This document shows positions 8,191 through 17,380 of a DNA stretch of 64,000 nt, piece by piece. A model generated the notes under the pieces. That model had not been told where the DNA came from, made no database searches, and saw nothing but the letters and a program-made list of their open reading frames with translations. The DNA is from an uncultured Pseudanabaenaceae cyanobacterium (GTDB taxonomy: Bacteria; Cyanobacteriota; Cyanobacteriia; Pseudanabaenales; Pseudanabaenaceae): assembly GCA_937927915.1 (NCBI GenBank), contig CALGKB010000008.1, positions 1 to 64,000 of the forward strand. Reading direction: 5' to 3'. A program made the translations under genes and the position numbers. Position 1 is the stretch's first letter; every line of letters starts with the position of its first letter.

Positions 8191-9570
8191 TCAGTGACTG
8201 TGGAGGACCTGTTTGTAAGCCTCGTCCAGGACTTCGCTGAGGGTGGGGTGGGCGTGTACCTGGAAGGCGAGTTGGTCAACGGTGAGACGATTAGCTATTG
8301 CTTGGGCAGCTTCGTGAATGAGGTCCGAGGCATGGAGTCCCAAAATATGTACCCCCAACAGGGTACGATCGTCCTGGCGGTAAATTACTTTGGCTATCCC
8401 CTCGGTCTCCCCTTCAGCAATGGCTTTGGAATTCCCCTTGAAGGAGGAGCGCGTAACCCCGATCGTGAATCCTTCTGCTTCTGCCTTTGCCTGGGCTTGG
8501 GGTTCTGTCAGTCCCACAAACCCTATTTCCGGATGGGTAAATACGGTGGCGGGAATGCTGCTATAGTCCACGGTGCGATGGCGTCCGCAGATGTTTTCCA
8601 CCACAGCAATTCCCTGGGCAGAGGCGGCATGGGCTAACATCATTTTGCCGGTCACATCCCCAATTGCCCAGAGGTGTTCTACCCCCGTTGCCATGCGGTC
8701 ATCTACTTCAATGAAGCCCCGCTTGTTGGGGGTCAGTCCCACAGTTTCTAAGCCCAAGTCTGCACTGAGGGGCACGCGCCCTGTCGCCACGAGGCAAGCA
8801 TCCACTTCTAAAATTTCGCCGTTGGATAGTTCAATGATCACCGGGCTGCCGGGTATGACTTTTTTAGCCAGGACACCCGTGTAGGTCTCGATGTCCCTGG
8901 GCTTAATGAGAACCCGTTCCGCTAGTTTGGCAATATCGGGGTCAAAGCCGGGCATGAGGGTATCCAGTGCCTCAATCATGGTGATTTCACAGCCCAGCGC
9001 CGTGTAAATGTCAGAAAATTCCAAACCAATGTAGCCACTGCCAATAATGGCGATCCACTGGGGCAACCAGTCCAGTTTAATGCCTTCGTCACTGGTGAAG
9101 ACCGTCTTGCCGTCCACCTCAATGCCTGGGGGGACAAAGGGCTGGGAACCGGTAGCGATGATAATGTCCTGGGCGGTGTAGACCCGATCGTTGACTTCTA
9201 CTTTCTGGATGCCGGCAATTTTACCCCTGCCTTGAATTACATCTACCCCCAGTTGCTGGAGGCTGTTGGTGAGGGCATTGCGCAATTTTTCTACGGTTCT
9301 AGTGGCATGGTGGGCGATCTGGGCGCGATCGAATTGGAGGTCTCCTACGCTGATCCCTAGTGCCCGCAGATGTTCCTTTGCCTGCAGTTCCCGCACTTTT
9401 CCCGCTGCTGCTAGTAGTGCCTTGGAGGGAATACAACCCCGGTTGACGCAGGTGCCCCCCATATCCCTGGCTTCCACGATCGCGGTTTTCAAACCCTGTG
9501 CTCTGGCATGGAGAGCGGCGGCGTGTCCCCCCACCCCAGCCCCAATAATAATCAAATCGTAGTCAAACAC
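8191..9570 (-). CDS. lpdA: Dihydrolipoyl dehydrogenase (E3)
   Basis: E3 reoxidises dihydrolipoamide in 2-oxoacid dehydrogenase complexes and the glycine cleavage system. The 459-residue protein has the FAD-binding [13 protein letters not shown], the redox-active disulfide [16 protein letters not shown], the NAD-binding GSGYIGLEF, the second FAD motif [17 protein letters not shown], and the catalytic histidine-glutamate pair near the C-terminus ([12 protein letters not shown]). The length is normal. It lies 68 bp upstream of clpR on the same strand; no other subunit of a dehydrogenase complex is in the window, which is usual because cyanobacterial pdh genes are dispersed. Confidence 0.96.
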   Translation of the reverse strand: MFDYDLIIIGAGVGGHAAALHARAQGLKTAIVEARDMGGTCVNRGCIPSKALLAAAGKVRELQAKEHLRALGISVGDLQFDRAQIAHHATRTVEKLRNALTNSLQQLGVDVIQGRGKIAGIQKVEVNDRVYTAQDIIIATGSQPFVPPGIEVDGKTVFTSDEGIKLDWLPQWIAIIGSGYIGLEFSDIYTALGCEITMIEALDTLMPGFDPDIAKLAERVLIKPRDIETYTGVLAKKVIPGSPVIIELSNGEILEVDACLVATGRVPLSADLGLETVGLTPNKRGFIEVDDRMATGVEHLWAIGDVTGKMMLAHAASAQGIAVVENICGRHRTVDYSSIPATVFTHPEIGFVGLTEPQAQAKAEAEGFTIGVTRSSFKGNSKAIAEGETEGIAKVIYRQDDRTLLGVHILGLHASDLIHEAAQAIANRLTVDQLAFQVHAHPTLSEVLDEAYKQVLHSH

Positions 9571-9606
9571 TGTTGCTTTTGTCCCTCTTTTCCATAGGTT
9601 GTCATT

Positions 9607-10149
9607 TTACTGGGATTTCTTGCCCCCGAACCACTGCTGCCACCAATTCTTTTCCTGGGGGGTGTTGGCAGGATGCGGAAAGTCTAGCAGTAGGACTATG
9701 CGTGTCTCGTGTCCCCGATGCCAGACTTCATGTTCAGTGGTGTCATCAAAGACAAGGCATTTGCCCTCCGTCCAGGTTCTGATTTCTTCGCCAACACGGA
9801 TACTACAGCCGCTACAGCCCGCCAAGCCCAGGTGACAGCGTAACAGTCCATCGGCATAGCCGGTGTGGGGGGCAATGTGGGTACCTGGTTGCAGGGCAGA
9901 AAAACCCGCCGTCACAATCCCTGGTATCTGCTTAACTAGCGCCGTCGTCTGGGGACAGAGTTTGGTGTTGCCGGCAATTTCTACGCCAAAGGCAAGCAAG
10001 CCTAAGACTTCCCACCCGTTTTCGTAGAGATGGCGTTCGGGCCAGGCTAAAAAGCGCTCTTTGCTGACTGCCAGTGCTTCATCACGGATTACTTGCCAGT
10101 GAGCCTCTAGGAGGACGGTGAAGGGGAAGTCCTCTGGATTTTTGAACAT
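9607..10149 (-). CDS. Aspartyl/asparaginyl beta-hydroxylase family protein
   Basis: Members are Fe(II)- and 2-oxoglutarate-dependent dioxygenases that hydroxylate aspartate or asparagine side chains or small molecules. The 180-residue product shows the family core: PGTHIAPHTGYADGLLRCHL with the first iron-binding histidine, then GKCLVFDDTTEHEVWHRG with the second, followed by the 2-oxoglutarate-binding arginine in ETRIVLLLDF. It ends in a basic tryptophan-rich tail (NWWQQWFGGKK). It follows a 51-residue small protein by 5 bp, so the two probably share the promoter at 10345-10373. The substrate is unknown. Confidence 0.88.
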   Translation of the reverse strand: MFKNPEDFPFTVLLEAHWQVIRDEALAVSKERFLAWPERHLYENGWEVLGLLAFGVEIAGNTKLCPQTTALVKQIPGIVTAGFSALQPGTHIAPHTGYADGLLRCHLGLAGCSGCSIRVGEEIRTWTEGKCLVFDDTTEHEVWHRGHETRIVLLLDFPHPANTPQEKNWWQQWFGGKKSQ

Positions 10150-10154
10150 ATTGC

Positions 10155-10310
10155 CTAGGCAAGTGCTCTTTGTAGCAGGATGGTGATGGTTTTACCGATC
10201 GCTTGCGCTATCCCCCTCAGCCCCCCCATCTGCTGCAGGAGATGGACATAAAATATGAGCCAACGCCAAGCCTTGACTAGTTCTAATTGCCAGGACTGTA
10301 ATCTGCCCAT
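10155..10310 (-). CDS. Small hydrophobic protein, 51 aa, unknown
   Basis: I do not recognise this protein. The ORF track starts it at 10379, but a promoter-like TTGCAG-17 bp-TAGAAT lies at 10373-10345 on the same strand, which makes the ATG at 10310 the likely start. The product then begins MGRLQSWQLELVKAWRWLIF and carries a tryptophan-rich hydrophobic segment followed by an amphipathic, glycine-containing tail ending in LLQRALA. It could be a single membrane-associated helix. It ends 5 bp before the aspartyl hydroxylase start, which suggests a two-gene operon. Confidence 0.5.
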   Translation of the reverse strand: MGRLQSWQLELVKAWRWLIFYVHLLQQMGGLRGIAQAIGKTITILLQRALA

Positions 10311-10344
10311 AGGGAGGTATTGTTTGCTATAGTGAAACGTTTTT

Positions 10345-10373
10345 ATTCTAGGGTAGTAGTAATGAGTCTGCAA
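10345..10373 (-). promoter_or_regulatory. Sigma70-type promoter for the small protein and aspartyl hydroxylase
   Basis: On the minus strand TTGCAG (10373-10368) and TAGAAT (10350-10345) are separated by exactly 17 bp. Transcription would start near 10338, leaving about 28 nt before the ATG at 10310. The site lies between this operon and the divergent TPR gene at 10382. Confidence 0.55.
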
Positions 10374-10381
10374 GACCAATC

Positions 10382-11839
10382 ATGGAGAGAGTTGTCGGTC
10401 TGCTGTTTTCCCTAGGGGTGCCTTTTCTACTGGTTGCCCAGGAGAATGCCCTTGTATTGCTGCAACAGGCTAATGCCCTGCGGGAACAAAATAAATTGGA
10501 GGAGGCGGAAAAAGTCTATCGTCAAGCGATCGGTGCCAATCCTCAACTGGTGCCTGCCCACTATGGTCTGGGGGTAACGCTGCGCCAACGGGGTGACCTC
10601 AATGGTGCTGTCAATGCCCACCGCGAGGCTCTTAAACTTGACCCCAACTATGCCCCTGCCCACTATGGTTTGGGTTTAGCCCTCTTCCAAAAGGGGGACA
10701 TCACGGGGGCAATTAACGCCTACCAAAAGGTGATCCAGCTCAGTAAGCCCGAACCCAGTTTGGCTCCCACCTACTACAATCTCGGTCTGGCGGAGGAGAA
10801 ACGGCAAAATTTCCCCGCGGCGGCGGCGGCTTTTCAAATGGCAATCCAACTTGACCCCAGTTATGGTCTTGCCTACAGCGGTCTGGGTACGGTTCTCCGC
10901 AAGCAGGGGAAACAGCAAGAGGCGATCGAGACGCTGCGTAAAGCTATCACGCTGCAGCCAGATAATGTCACTGCCCAATTTGCCCTGGGGGTGGCGCTCT
11001 ACGAGGCAAAGGACTACAAGGGGGCGGCAAGTGCCTACCGATCGGTGCTGGCTCTGCAACCCAATTTCCCCAATGCCCACTATAACTTGGCTATTGCTCT
11101 CACTGCCCAGGGGGATATGGAGGGGGCTGCCGCTGCCTATGGGGAGGCAATTAAACGCCATGACCGCAATCCCGATCTCTACAATGCCTGGGGCAATGTC
11201 CTGTTGCAAATTGGCAAAATCACGGAGGCTCAAGCCGCCTTTAGTCGCAGTTTGGTGTTGCAACCCCGCAATCCCGTCGCCCTCAATGGTATTGGTTTGA
11301 GTTACCGCCGCCAGGGAAATCTGGACAAAGCGATCGAGGCCTATCGCCAAGCGATTCAAATCAACCCCCAATACGCCGCTGCCTACAACAATTTGGGGAG
11401 GGCTTATGCCGATCGCAGGGAATATGAGCAAGCCATTGCTGCCTTTCAGGATGCTATTAGGGTTGACCCCCAAAACGCCGTTGCCTACAGCAATCTGGGC
11501 AATCTCCTCAGGATGCAGGGGGATATGGAGGGGGCAGTGAAGGCACTGCAGCAAGCTATCAGTCTGGGGAAAGAAGAAATTTGGGTGGACTACACAAGCC
11601 TGGGACTTGCGCTAGTGGAACAAAACAAGCTGGAGGAGGCACTGAAGGCTTACCAGCAATCCCTGCAGGAAAATCCCAACTATGCTGTCACCCACCTGGG
11701 ACTAGGGGCACTCTATAGCCGCCGCGGCGATAAACAGCAGGCACTCAATCACTACCAAACTGCCCTCAAACTCTATGAGTCTGTGCAAGACAAGGAGTGG
11801 ATCGATCGGGTGCAGCAAGCGATCAAAGCCCTACAGTGA
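10382..11839 (+). CDS. Exported tetratricopeptide-repeat protein
   Basis: The 485-residue protein begins with a short hydrophobic signal (VVGLLFSLGVPFLLVAQ) and is then almost entirely TPR, about thirteen repeats from residue 24 to the end. Typical units are GDLNGAVNAHREALKLDPNY and GNLDKAIEAYRQAIQINPQY. Such proteins are scaffolds for protein-protein contacts, here probably in the periplasm or at a membrane; no enzymatic domain is visible. It is divergent from the aspartyl hydroxylase operon, and its 3' end overlaps the convergent RND pump gene by 9 bp. The specific partner cannot be inferred. Confidence 0.85.
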   Translation: MERVVGLLFSLGVPFLLVAQENALVLLQQANALREQNKLEEAEKVYRQAIGANPQLVPAHYGLGVTLRQRGDLNGAVNAHREALKLDPNYAPAHYGLGLALFQKGDITGAINAYQKVIQLSKPEPSLAPTYYNLGLAEEKRQNFPAAAAAFQMAIQLDPSYGLAYSGLGTVLRKQGKQQEAIETLRKAITLQPDNVTAQFALGVALYEAKDYKGAASAYRSVLALQPNFPNAHYNLAIALTAQGDMEGAAAAYGEAIKRHDRNPDLYNAWGNVLLQIGKITEAQAAFSRSLVLQPRNPVALNGIGLSYRRQGNLDKAIEAYRQAIQINPQYAAAYNNLGRAYADRREYEQAIAAFQDAIRVDPQNAVAYSNLGNLLRMQGDMEGAVKALQQAISLGKEEIWVDYTSLGLALVEQNKLEEALKAYQQSLQENPNYAVTHLGLGALYSRRGDKQQALNHYQTALKLYESVQDKEWIDRVQQAIKALQ

Positions 11840-14800
11840 GCTGACCTTTTCCCTCCTTTTTTTCCCTCCCCAGGCAGGGAAGGGGGTTTCATGCAACAGC
11901 AGATAAAAGCAGGGAATAATAAACAAAGTCAAAAGCGTCGCGAAAGACAGACCAGAGAAAACCACAATTCCCAAGGGGCGTAGAAATTCACTCCCCTCCC
12001 CTAAACCCAATGCCAAGGGCAACAACCCTAAAACAGTGGTGATCGTGGTCATCAAGATGGGGCGCAAGCGCTGCGGTGCAGCCTGGGTAATCGCGGTCAT
12101 CCGATCGCAGCCTGTCTCTTCTCTGATCTGATTCGCTAATTCCACCATGATAATAGCGTTGTTGACGACAATTCCTACTAGTAAAACTGCCCCCACAACC
12201 ACGGTGGCACCGATGGAAGTTTGGGTGACAAAGAGACCAAAGATACCCCCCGCCAGAGCTAAGGGCACAGTAAACATGATCACCAGAGGGTCGATGAGGG
12301 AGTTATATTGCACTGCCATCACCACAAAGACCAGAAAAGTTGCCAACAGACCCAGGACTTGCAGGGATTGTTGTAGTTGACGATTTGCCTCGGCGGCAGA
12401 ACTGGGCAAGACTGTGATACCAGGGGGCAATTCTATTTGTTTTAATGTCTGTTCTACTTCTTGGATAGCTTGGCTGAGGCTAGCTCCCCGATTGAGGTTG
12501 CCGTTGATGACAAAGACGTTCTTTTGATTGAGGCGTAGAATTTCCCCAGGGGCAGTCCCCATCTTGATCGCCGCTACGTCATGTAGCTGCACTGTCTGTC
12601 CTTCCCTGGTAAACAGGGGCAGTTGTGCCAATTGCGATGGCTTGCTGATCTGAGCACGATCGAGTTTCACTCTCACATCCACAAGGCGATTGCCCCGCTG
12701 CAGCTGGGTCGGTACGCTGCCTAGAATAGCTGTATTGACTGTCTGTCCTAGGTCTGCCACTGTCAAGCCCAGTCTCTGCAGTCTTTCCCAGTTGGGTTGA
12801 ATTTGGATTTCTGGTTGTCTGGCATCGCTGTCAGGGCGGAAGTTTGCCCCTTTCACTTTCTCTTCTAATGCGCGCAATACCTGTCTGCCTGTTCTTTCTA
12901 GGGTCATTAGATCATTGCCCTGCAGCAGGACATCGATTTCTGTGCCTGGGGTAGGGGAGTTGTTGAGGATGATCCCCCGCACTCTGCCAGGGTTAACTCG
13001 CATGCGAATACCCGCTAAATTCAATTTGTTGATCTTTTGGTTTACTTTTTGTACATAGGCAAAGACGTTACTACCTGGTTGTAGGGTGATGGTGCTGGAA
13101 CTGCGTAGTGGATTAGCAGTGGCATTGTTGCCGAAGACCACCCCCCCGATCGTAGAAAAGACGTATTTTGTCTCTGGTTCCTGGCGCAGTATCTCTTCTA
13201 CTATCCTCATCACCCGTTGATTGGTCGCCAAGGTGGTGCCAGCGGGAAATTGGGCAATGACATTCACCAGTCCTGTGTTGATGGGGGGGAGAATCTCCTG
13301 CGGTATCTGTCTTGCCATCCACCAGGCAGTGCTGCCACAGAGAAGAAACGCCAGTACAATCACTAATAAGCGCCAACGCAGTAAATGCTGCAGTAACCAA
13401 CTGTAACCCTCTGTAGCGGCAAGAAACCGATCGTTAAACTGCTGCCATAACCACCATCTGCCTATGCCACTAGTTGCCCTCACTGCCAACAGCCGCGATG
13501 CCAAGGCGGGTACCACTGTCACTGCCACCACAATAGAGGCTGCCACAGCAAAGACGATCGTTAACACCAATTCATTGAACAAGAGAGAGATAAAGCCGCC
13601 GATCAACAAAAAGGGCAAGACTGCTACTATGTTTGTACTGGTAGAAGCAATGAGGGCAGATTCCACCTTCTGACTACTGGCAATCGAGCGTTCGATCGTC
13701 TCTTTCCACCCCAAACTACTGTTGGCACTTTTGCCCAACACCATCCCTGTCCCTACGGCAATGCTTTCTAGCATGACAATGGAGTTATCCACTACAATTC
13801 CCACCCCCAGGGCTAACCCCCCCAAACTAAACAAATTCAAGGAGAAATGGCACAACGCCATGACAATGACAGCCGCCAGAATGGAGAGGGGAATGGCAGT
13901 CAAGATGATCAAGGTCTGCCGCAGGGAACCTAAAAATAACAGGACGGCAATAGCAGCTAAAATTGCCCCTGTCACCCCCGCCTGCACCACTGATTTAATG
14001 GCATTGCGAATGAAACGGGAGTCATCTAGGGTCACTGTCAACACTGCATCGGCAGGAATTAACCCCTGTTGTTTTAGGGTTTCTAACTTTTGCTGCACCC
14101 CTTCTACCACAGCGATCGTGTTGGCATCGGGCTGTTTTTGCACTGTCACTTTTACGGCTGGTTCGCCATTGAGGGTGACAAACAAGCGCTGTTCGGCACT
14201 GCCATCGGTCACAGTGGCGAAATCCCGCAGATAGACCTGTTTGCCATTGACAGGGAAAGATAACTCCTCTATCGCCTGGGGGGAGGTAAAACGACCGATC
14301 GTTCTAGTCAAAGGTTCAAATAGGGGTCCTTCTAATCTGCCGCCAGAAATATCTTGATTTCTCTGTTGCAGGGCAGTCAACACATCCCTGAGGGCAATAC
14401 CCTGGGCTTGCAGACGGGCAAAGTCCACCTTTACGGTCACTTCCTCTGTCTGTCCCCCCACGACATCGACAGCTGCCACCCCAGGCACGACACTCAATTC
14501 CCTTGCCAGCTCTTCTTCTGCAAAAATGCGCAGGGCTAGGGGAGAAAGACTAGGAGAAGTGAGGGCAAATTCATAGACAGGCAGTTGGGAGGGGTCAAAC
14601 TTAAAAATGCGGGCATCTTCAATATTATCGGGCAAGCGGCTGCGCCCGCGATTGTAGGTAGCAGTCACATCATTCAATGCCTGGTCTAAATTACTGCCGG
14701 GGGCAAAGAACAAATCTACTCTTACCCTTCCTTCCTGGGTGCGGGAGAATATCTGGGTGACACCCTCCGTAGCAGCAAGGGAGGCTTCCAGGGGTTTGGT

Positions 14801-15004
14801 CACCGCATCCACTGCCACTTCGGGAGAAATGCCAGGGATATTCAACTGCACGGCAATGCGAGGATAGGTAATGGCAGGGAGGAGATCGACTTGCAAGCGG
14901 CTAATTAAAAATAGCCCCAACACCACCACCGCCAAACTGAGCATGAGAGTCCCAATGTGCCGGCGGATGGCAAGCCGACTGATGCTAATTCCCTGGTCTG
15001 TCAT
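11831..15004 (-). CDS. RND-family efflux pump inner-membrane subunit (HAE1/AcrB type)
   Basis: RND pumps export drugs, metals or lipids using the proton gradient. I start it at the ATG at 15004, which follows an AGGGAGG ribosome-binding site and gives MTDQGISISRLAIRRH; the ORF track adds 10 residues. The product has about 1057 residues, normal for the family, with a first membrane helix (LMLSLAVVVLGLFLI), porter domains (VDLLPAITYPRIAVQLNIPG), the transmembrane-4 motif LGVGIVVDNSIVMLESI, and a repeated second half. The motif has aspartate-asparagine where AcrB has two aspartates, as in many distant HAE1 pumps. Its start overlaps the adaptor gene's end by 20 bp. No outer-membrane channel gene is adjacent. 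Confidence 0.95.
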   Translation of the reverse strand: MTDQGISISRLAIRRHIGTLMLSLAVVVLGLFLISRLQVDLLPAITYPRIAVQLNIPGISPEVAVDAVTKPLEASLAATEGVTQIFSRTQEGRVRVDLFFAPGSNLDQALNDVTATYNRGRSRLPDNIEDARIFKFDPSQLPVYEFALTSPSLSPLALRIFAEEELARELSVVPGVAAVDVVGGQTEEVTVKVDFARLQAQGIALRDVLTALQQRNQDISGGRLEGPLFEPLTRTIGRFTSPQAIEELSFPVNGKQVYLRDFATVTDGSAEQRLFVTLNGEPAVKVTVQKQPDANTIAVVEGVQQKLETLKQQGLIPADAVLTVTLDDSRFIRNAIKSVVQAGVTGAILAAIAVLLFLGSLRQTLIILTAIPLSILAAVIVMALCHFSLNLFSLGGLALGVGIVVDNSIVMLESIAVGTGMVLGKSANSSLGWKETIERSIASSQKVESALIASTSTNIVAVLPFLLIGGFISLLFNELVLTIVFAVAASIVVAVTVVPALASRLLAVRATSGIGRWWLWQQFNDRFLAATEGYSWLLQHLLRWRLLVIVLAFLLCGSTAWWMARQIPQEILPPINTGLVNVIAQFPAGTTLATNQRVMRIVEEILRQEPETKYVFSTIGGVVFGNNATANPLRSSSTITLQPGSNVFAYVQKVNQKINKLNLAGIRMRVNPGRVRGIILNNSPTPGTEIDVLLQGNDLMTLERTGRQVLRALEEKVKGANFRPDSDARQPEIQIQPNWERLQRLGLTVADLGQTVNTAILGSVPTQLQRGNRLVDVRVKLDRAQISKPSQLAQLPLFTREGQTVQLHDVAAIKMGTAPGEILRLNQKNVFVINGNLNRGASLSQAIQEVEQTLKQIELPPGITVLPSSAAEANRQLQQSLQVLGLLATFLVFVVMAVQYNSLIDPLVIMFTVPLALAGGIFGLFVTQTSIGATVVVGAVLLVGIVVNNAIIMVELANQIREETGCDRMTAITQAAPQRLRPILMTTITTVLGLLPLALGLGEGSEFLRPLGIVVFSGLSFATLLTLFIIPCFYLLLHETPFPAWGGKKRREKVSSL

Positions 15005-16271
15005 TTTTCCCTCCCTTTGCCTGCGATAACACACTGACTGCTACTTTGTCGCCCTCTTGCAGGGGTCTGCTGCTTCTAACGACATATTCTTCCCCCGGCA
15101 CTAATCCCGATCGGATGACCACTTTGCCATCGACTTCTTGCCCTAGTTGGACGGAGCGGGCTTTTACCCTAATAGTTTCCCCCGATCGTTGGACGACAAA
15201 AATTGTACTCTCCTGGGCATTGGGTCTCCCCGCTGTGCGCAGGGCAGTGAGAGGGACTGTCACCACCTTGCTGGTTTTAGGGGGCACAAAGGTCACTCTG
15301 GCAAGCAGTCCACTGCCGATGGTTTGGTGGGCATTGGCGATGGTCACTTCTACAGGAATGAGACGGGAACGGGGGTCAGCTGTGGGGGCGATGCGGCTGA
15401 TCTCCCCTGGGAATTGCAATTTGGGTAGGGCATCGAGGGTGACAGTAGCGGTTTGTCCCAAGGTGAGATTAGCCCGATCGAGTTCCGACACTTCCACCAC
15501 TACCTTAACTGTAGAGAAATCGGCAATTTTAACAATTTCATTCCCCACTTGGAGGAGGTTGCCTGCCTCAGCAGTTTTAGCGGTGACAATGCCTGGGATG
15601 GGAGCACGCAGGACGGTGTAGGATAATCTTTCCTCTGCCTGTTGCAGGATGGCTCTTTGGGCAGCAAGGCGTCTTTGGGCGGTGACCACCTCTGCCTGCT
15701 GGGATTGCAACTGTGCCTGGGTGGCTTTCAGAGTTTGTTTGGCGCTATTTGCCCTCGTCTGTGCCTGTTCCGCCTGTTGGGGAGGGACTGCCCCCACCTG
15801 TGCTAATTGTTGCCATCTTTGTGCATCTGCCTCGGCCTGCTGTAGTTCCAATTGGGCGCGCTCTACCTGTGCTCTGGCATTAGCGACTAGGGTTTCAATT
15901 CTGGCTAGTTCCGCTGCCCGCGCTGCCAATTCCGCTTCCGCCTGCAGGACATTAGCCCTTAATATCCCATCGTCTTGGCGGGCAATCACTTGCCCCTGTT
16001 GCACCAAGTCCCCCCGATCGACTGCTAGTTCTAGCAGTTGCCCCTCTACCCTTGCCCGCAGAGTCACTTCCCGCTGGGGGTTGGTTGTGCCTGTATACTG
16101 GCGGGGGCGATCGATCGTCTCGAGGGCTGCCACTGCTGTATCGACATTGATGGTGTGGAGAGGAGGACCAGCTGGCGGTTGTGCCTGACCGGAGGGGGAA
16201 CTAGTGCGACAACTACTGAGCCATAGCCCCAAGATACCCCCCAAGATGACAAGACCGATTTTGCGCCCCAT
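14985..16271 (-). CDS. RND efflux periplasmic adaptor lipoprotein (membrane fusion protein)
   Basis: This 428-residue protein links an RND pump to an outer-membrane channel. The lipobox LWLSSCR near residue 21 predicts a lipid-anchored periplasmic protein. It contains the split lipoyl domain (ARVEGQLLELAVDRGDLVQQ and VLRAPIPGIVTAKTAEAGN), a long alanine/glutamine-rich coiled coil at about residues 100-200, and beta-barrel and membrane-proximal domains (LIPVEVTIANAHQTIGSG). It is directly upstream of and overlaps the RND pump gene, so the two are cotranscribed and translationally coupled. Confidence 0.94.
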   Translation of the reverse strand: MGRKIGLVILGGILGLWLSSCRTSSPSGQAQPPAGPPLHTINVDTAVAALETIDRPRQYTGTTNPQREVTLRARVEGQLLELAVDRGDLVQQGQVIARQDDGILRANVLQAEAELAARAAELARIETLVANARAQVERAQLELQQAEADAQRWQQLAQVGAVPPQQAEQAQTRANSAKQTLKATQAQLQSQQAEVVTAQRRLAAQRAILQQAEERLSYTVLRAPIPGIVTAKTAEAGNLLQVGNEIVKIADFSTVKVVVEVSELDRANLTLGQTATVTLDALPKLQFPGEISRIAPTADPRSRLIPVEVTIANAHQTIGSGLLARVTFVPPKTSKVVTVPLTALRTAGRPNAQESTIFVVQRSGETIRVKARSVQLGQEVDGKVVIRSGLVPGEEYVVRSSRPLQEGDKVAVSVLSQAKGGKNDRPGN

Positions 16272-16325
16272 ATGTCACCAGTTTGCCAAGCTTAGCTTAA
16301 AGCTTAAGGATTTCTAAAGCAAGCA

Positions 16326-16460
16326 CTAGTTCACTGTATCTCCCCCAAGTTCTAGCTGGACGCCCTTGCATCTGCGGTTATACAACTGACAAAAGCGATC
16401 GATGTACTTAGGGTCTGCCAGGAGAATGAGGTCGAGATAGGCTTTAATGGCTGTCCTGTG
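16326..16460 (-). other. Open stretch resembling a gene remnant
   Basis: Between the adaptor gene and the cysQ-like gene, the minus strand has an open frame with protein-like composition (AIKAYLDLILLADPKYIDRF, CQLYNRRCKGVQLELGGD) ending at a TAG. An in-frame TAA lies only three codons upstream and there is no usual start codon. It may be the tail of a decayed gene. I do not recognise the family. Confidence 0.2.
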
Positions 16461-16489
16461 TTACTGTGGGGGGAGCTAAACAGGAAACT

Positions 16490-17380
16490 ATGGAACAACA
16501 GTCGTGCAGCGAAGCTCACTTGCCCTTGCAGGAATGGTTGTCTTTAGTAAAACCGATCGCTTGGCAGGCAGCAGAAGTAGTTTTGACATATTATCAGCCG
16601 TCCATCGCCGGTGGGCGAGATTTAGACATTCAAGACAAAGGTGGCTCGGAAGGACCCGTCACCAAGGCAGATATTGCCAGCAACGAAGTGATCCTAGCGG
16701 GCTTACAGCGGCAGTTTGGCACCCAGGAATTTGCCTACCTCAGTGAAGAGACAGAGGATGACTTTACCCGACTACAGCGGGAATGGGTCTGGATTATTGA
16801 CCCCCTCGACGGCACCAATGAATTTCTGGAAGGCAAAGGGGAATTTGCTATCCACATAGGACTGACCTATCGGCAGCGACCGCTTGTGGCAGTAGTGGTA
16901 TTACCAGCCCTAGGCAAACTCTACAGCGCTGTGCTAGGAGAAGGAGCCTATAGGGAAGACAGACAAGGGCAAAGGCAAAAATTACAGGTTTCCGATCGCT
17001 TTGACCCCGCCACAATGACAGTGATTGCCAGTCGCAGTCATCGCAGTCCCAAGTTAAACTACATCCTCACTCAGGTACCCAAGGCAGCGGAATGTGCCGT
17101 CGGCAGTATTGGGGGGAAATTTGCGGCCCTGGCAGAGGGCAGGGCGGACTACTACATCTCTGTATCAGGGCATTCGGCGCCCAAGGACTGGGATTACTGC
17201 GCCCCGGAACTGATCCTGCAGGAAGCAGGGGGAAAACTGACTAGGTTTGACGGTTCTCCCCTTACCTACAATAATCGGGATGTAGCGCAATGGGGGGAGA
17301 TTCTCGCCAGTAATGGACACAATCACCACTACTTGTGTCAACTTTGTCAGGCAGCAGCGCAACAATTTGCGCGGCTCTAA
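16490..17380 (+). CDS. Inositol-monophosphatase-family phosphatase, CysQ-like
   Basis: The family removes phosphate from 3'-phosphoadenosine 5'-phosphate or inositol phosphates using Mg2+. The metal-binding motifs are WVWIIDPLDGTNEFL and, near the C-terminus, APKDWDYCAPELIL; SEETEDD provides the upstream glutamates. I start at the ATG at 16490, preceded by AGGAAA at good spacing, in preference to the GTG at 16466; this gives 296 residues. The motif set fits CysQ (PAP phosphatase) at least as well as SuhB, and the window also holds sat, the first enzyme of sulfate activation, though not nearby. Its last 68 bp overlap the start assigned to the cyclase gene. Confidence 0.87.
   Translation: MEQQSCSEAHLPLQEWLSLVKPIAWQAAEVVLTYYQPSIAGGRDLDIQDKGGSEGPVTKADIASNEVILAGLQRQFGTQEFAYLSEETEDDFTRLQREWVWIIDPLDGTNEFLEGKGEFAIHIGLTYRQRPLVAVVVLPALGKLYSAVLGEGAYREDRQGQRQKLQVSDRFDPATMTVIASRSHRSPKLNYILTQVPKAAECAVGSIGGKFAALAEGRADYYISVSGHSAPKDWDYCAPELILQEAGGKLTRFDGSPLTYNNRDVAQWGEILASNGHNHHYLCQLCQAAAQQFARL

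Noticed and set aside
10676-11554. Minus-strand 292-aa ORF inside the TPR gene
   Set aside because: Its repeating Gly/Val-rich pattern is the antisense shadow of the TPR repeats.
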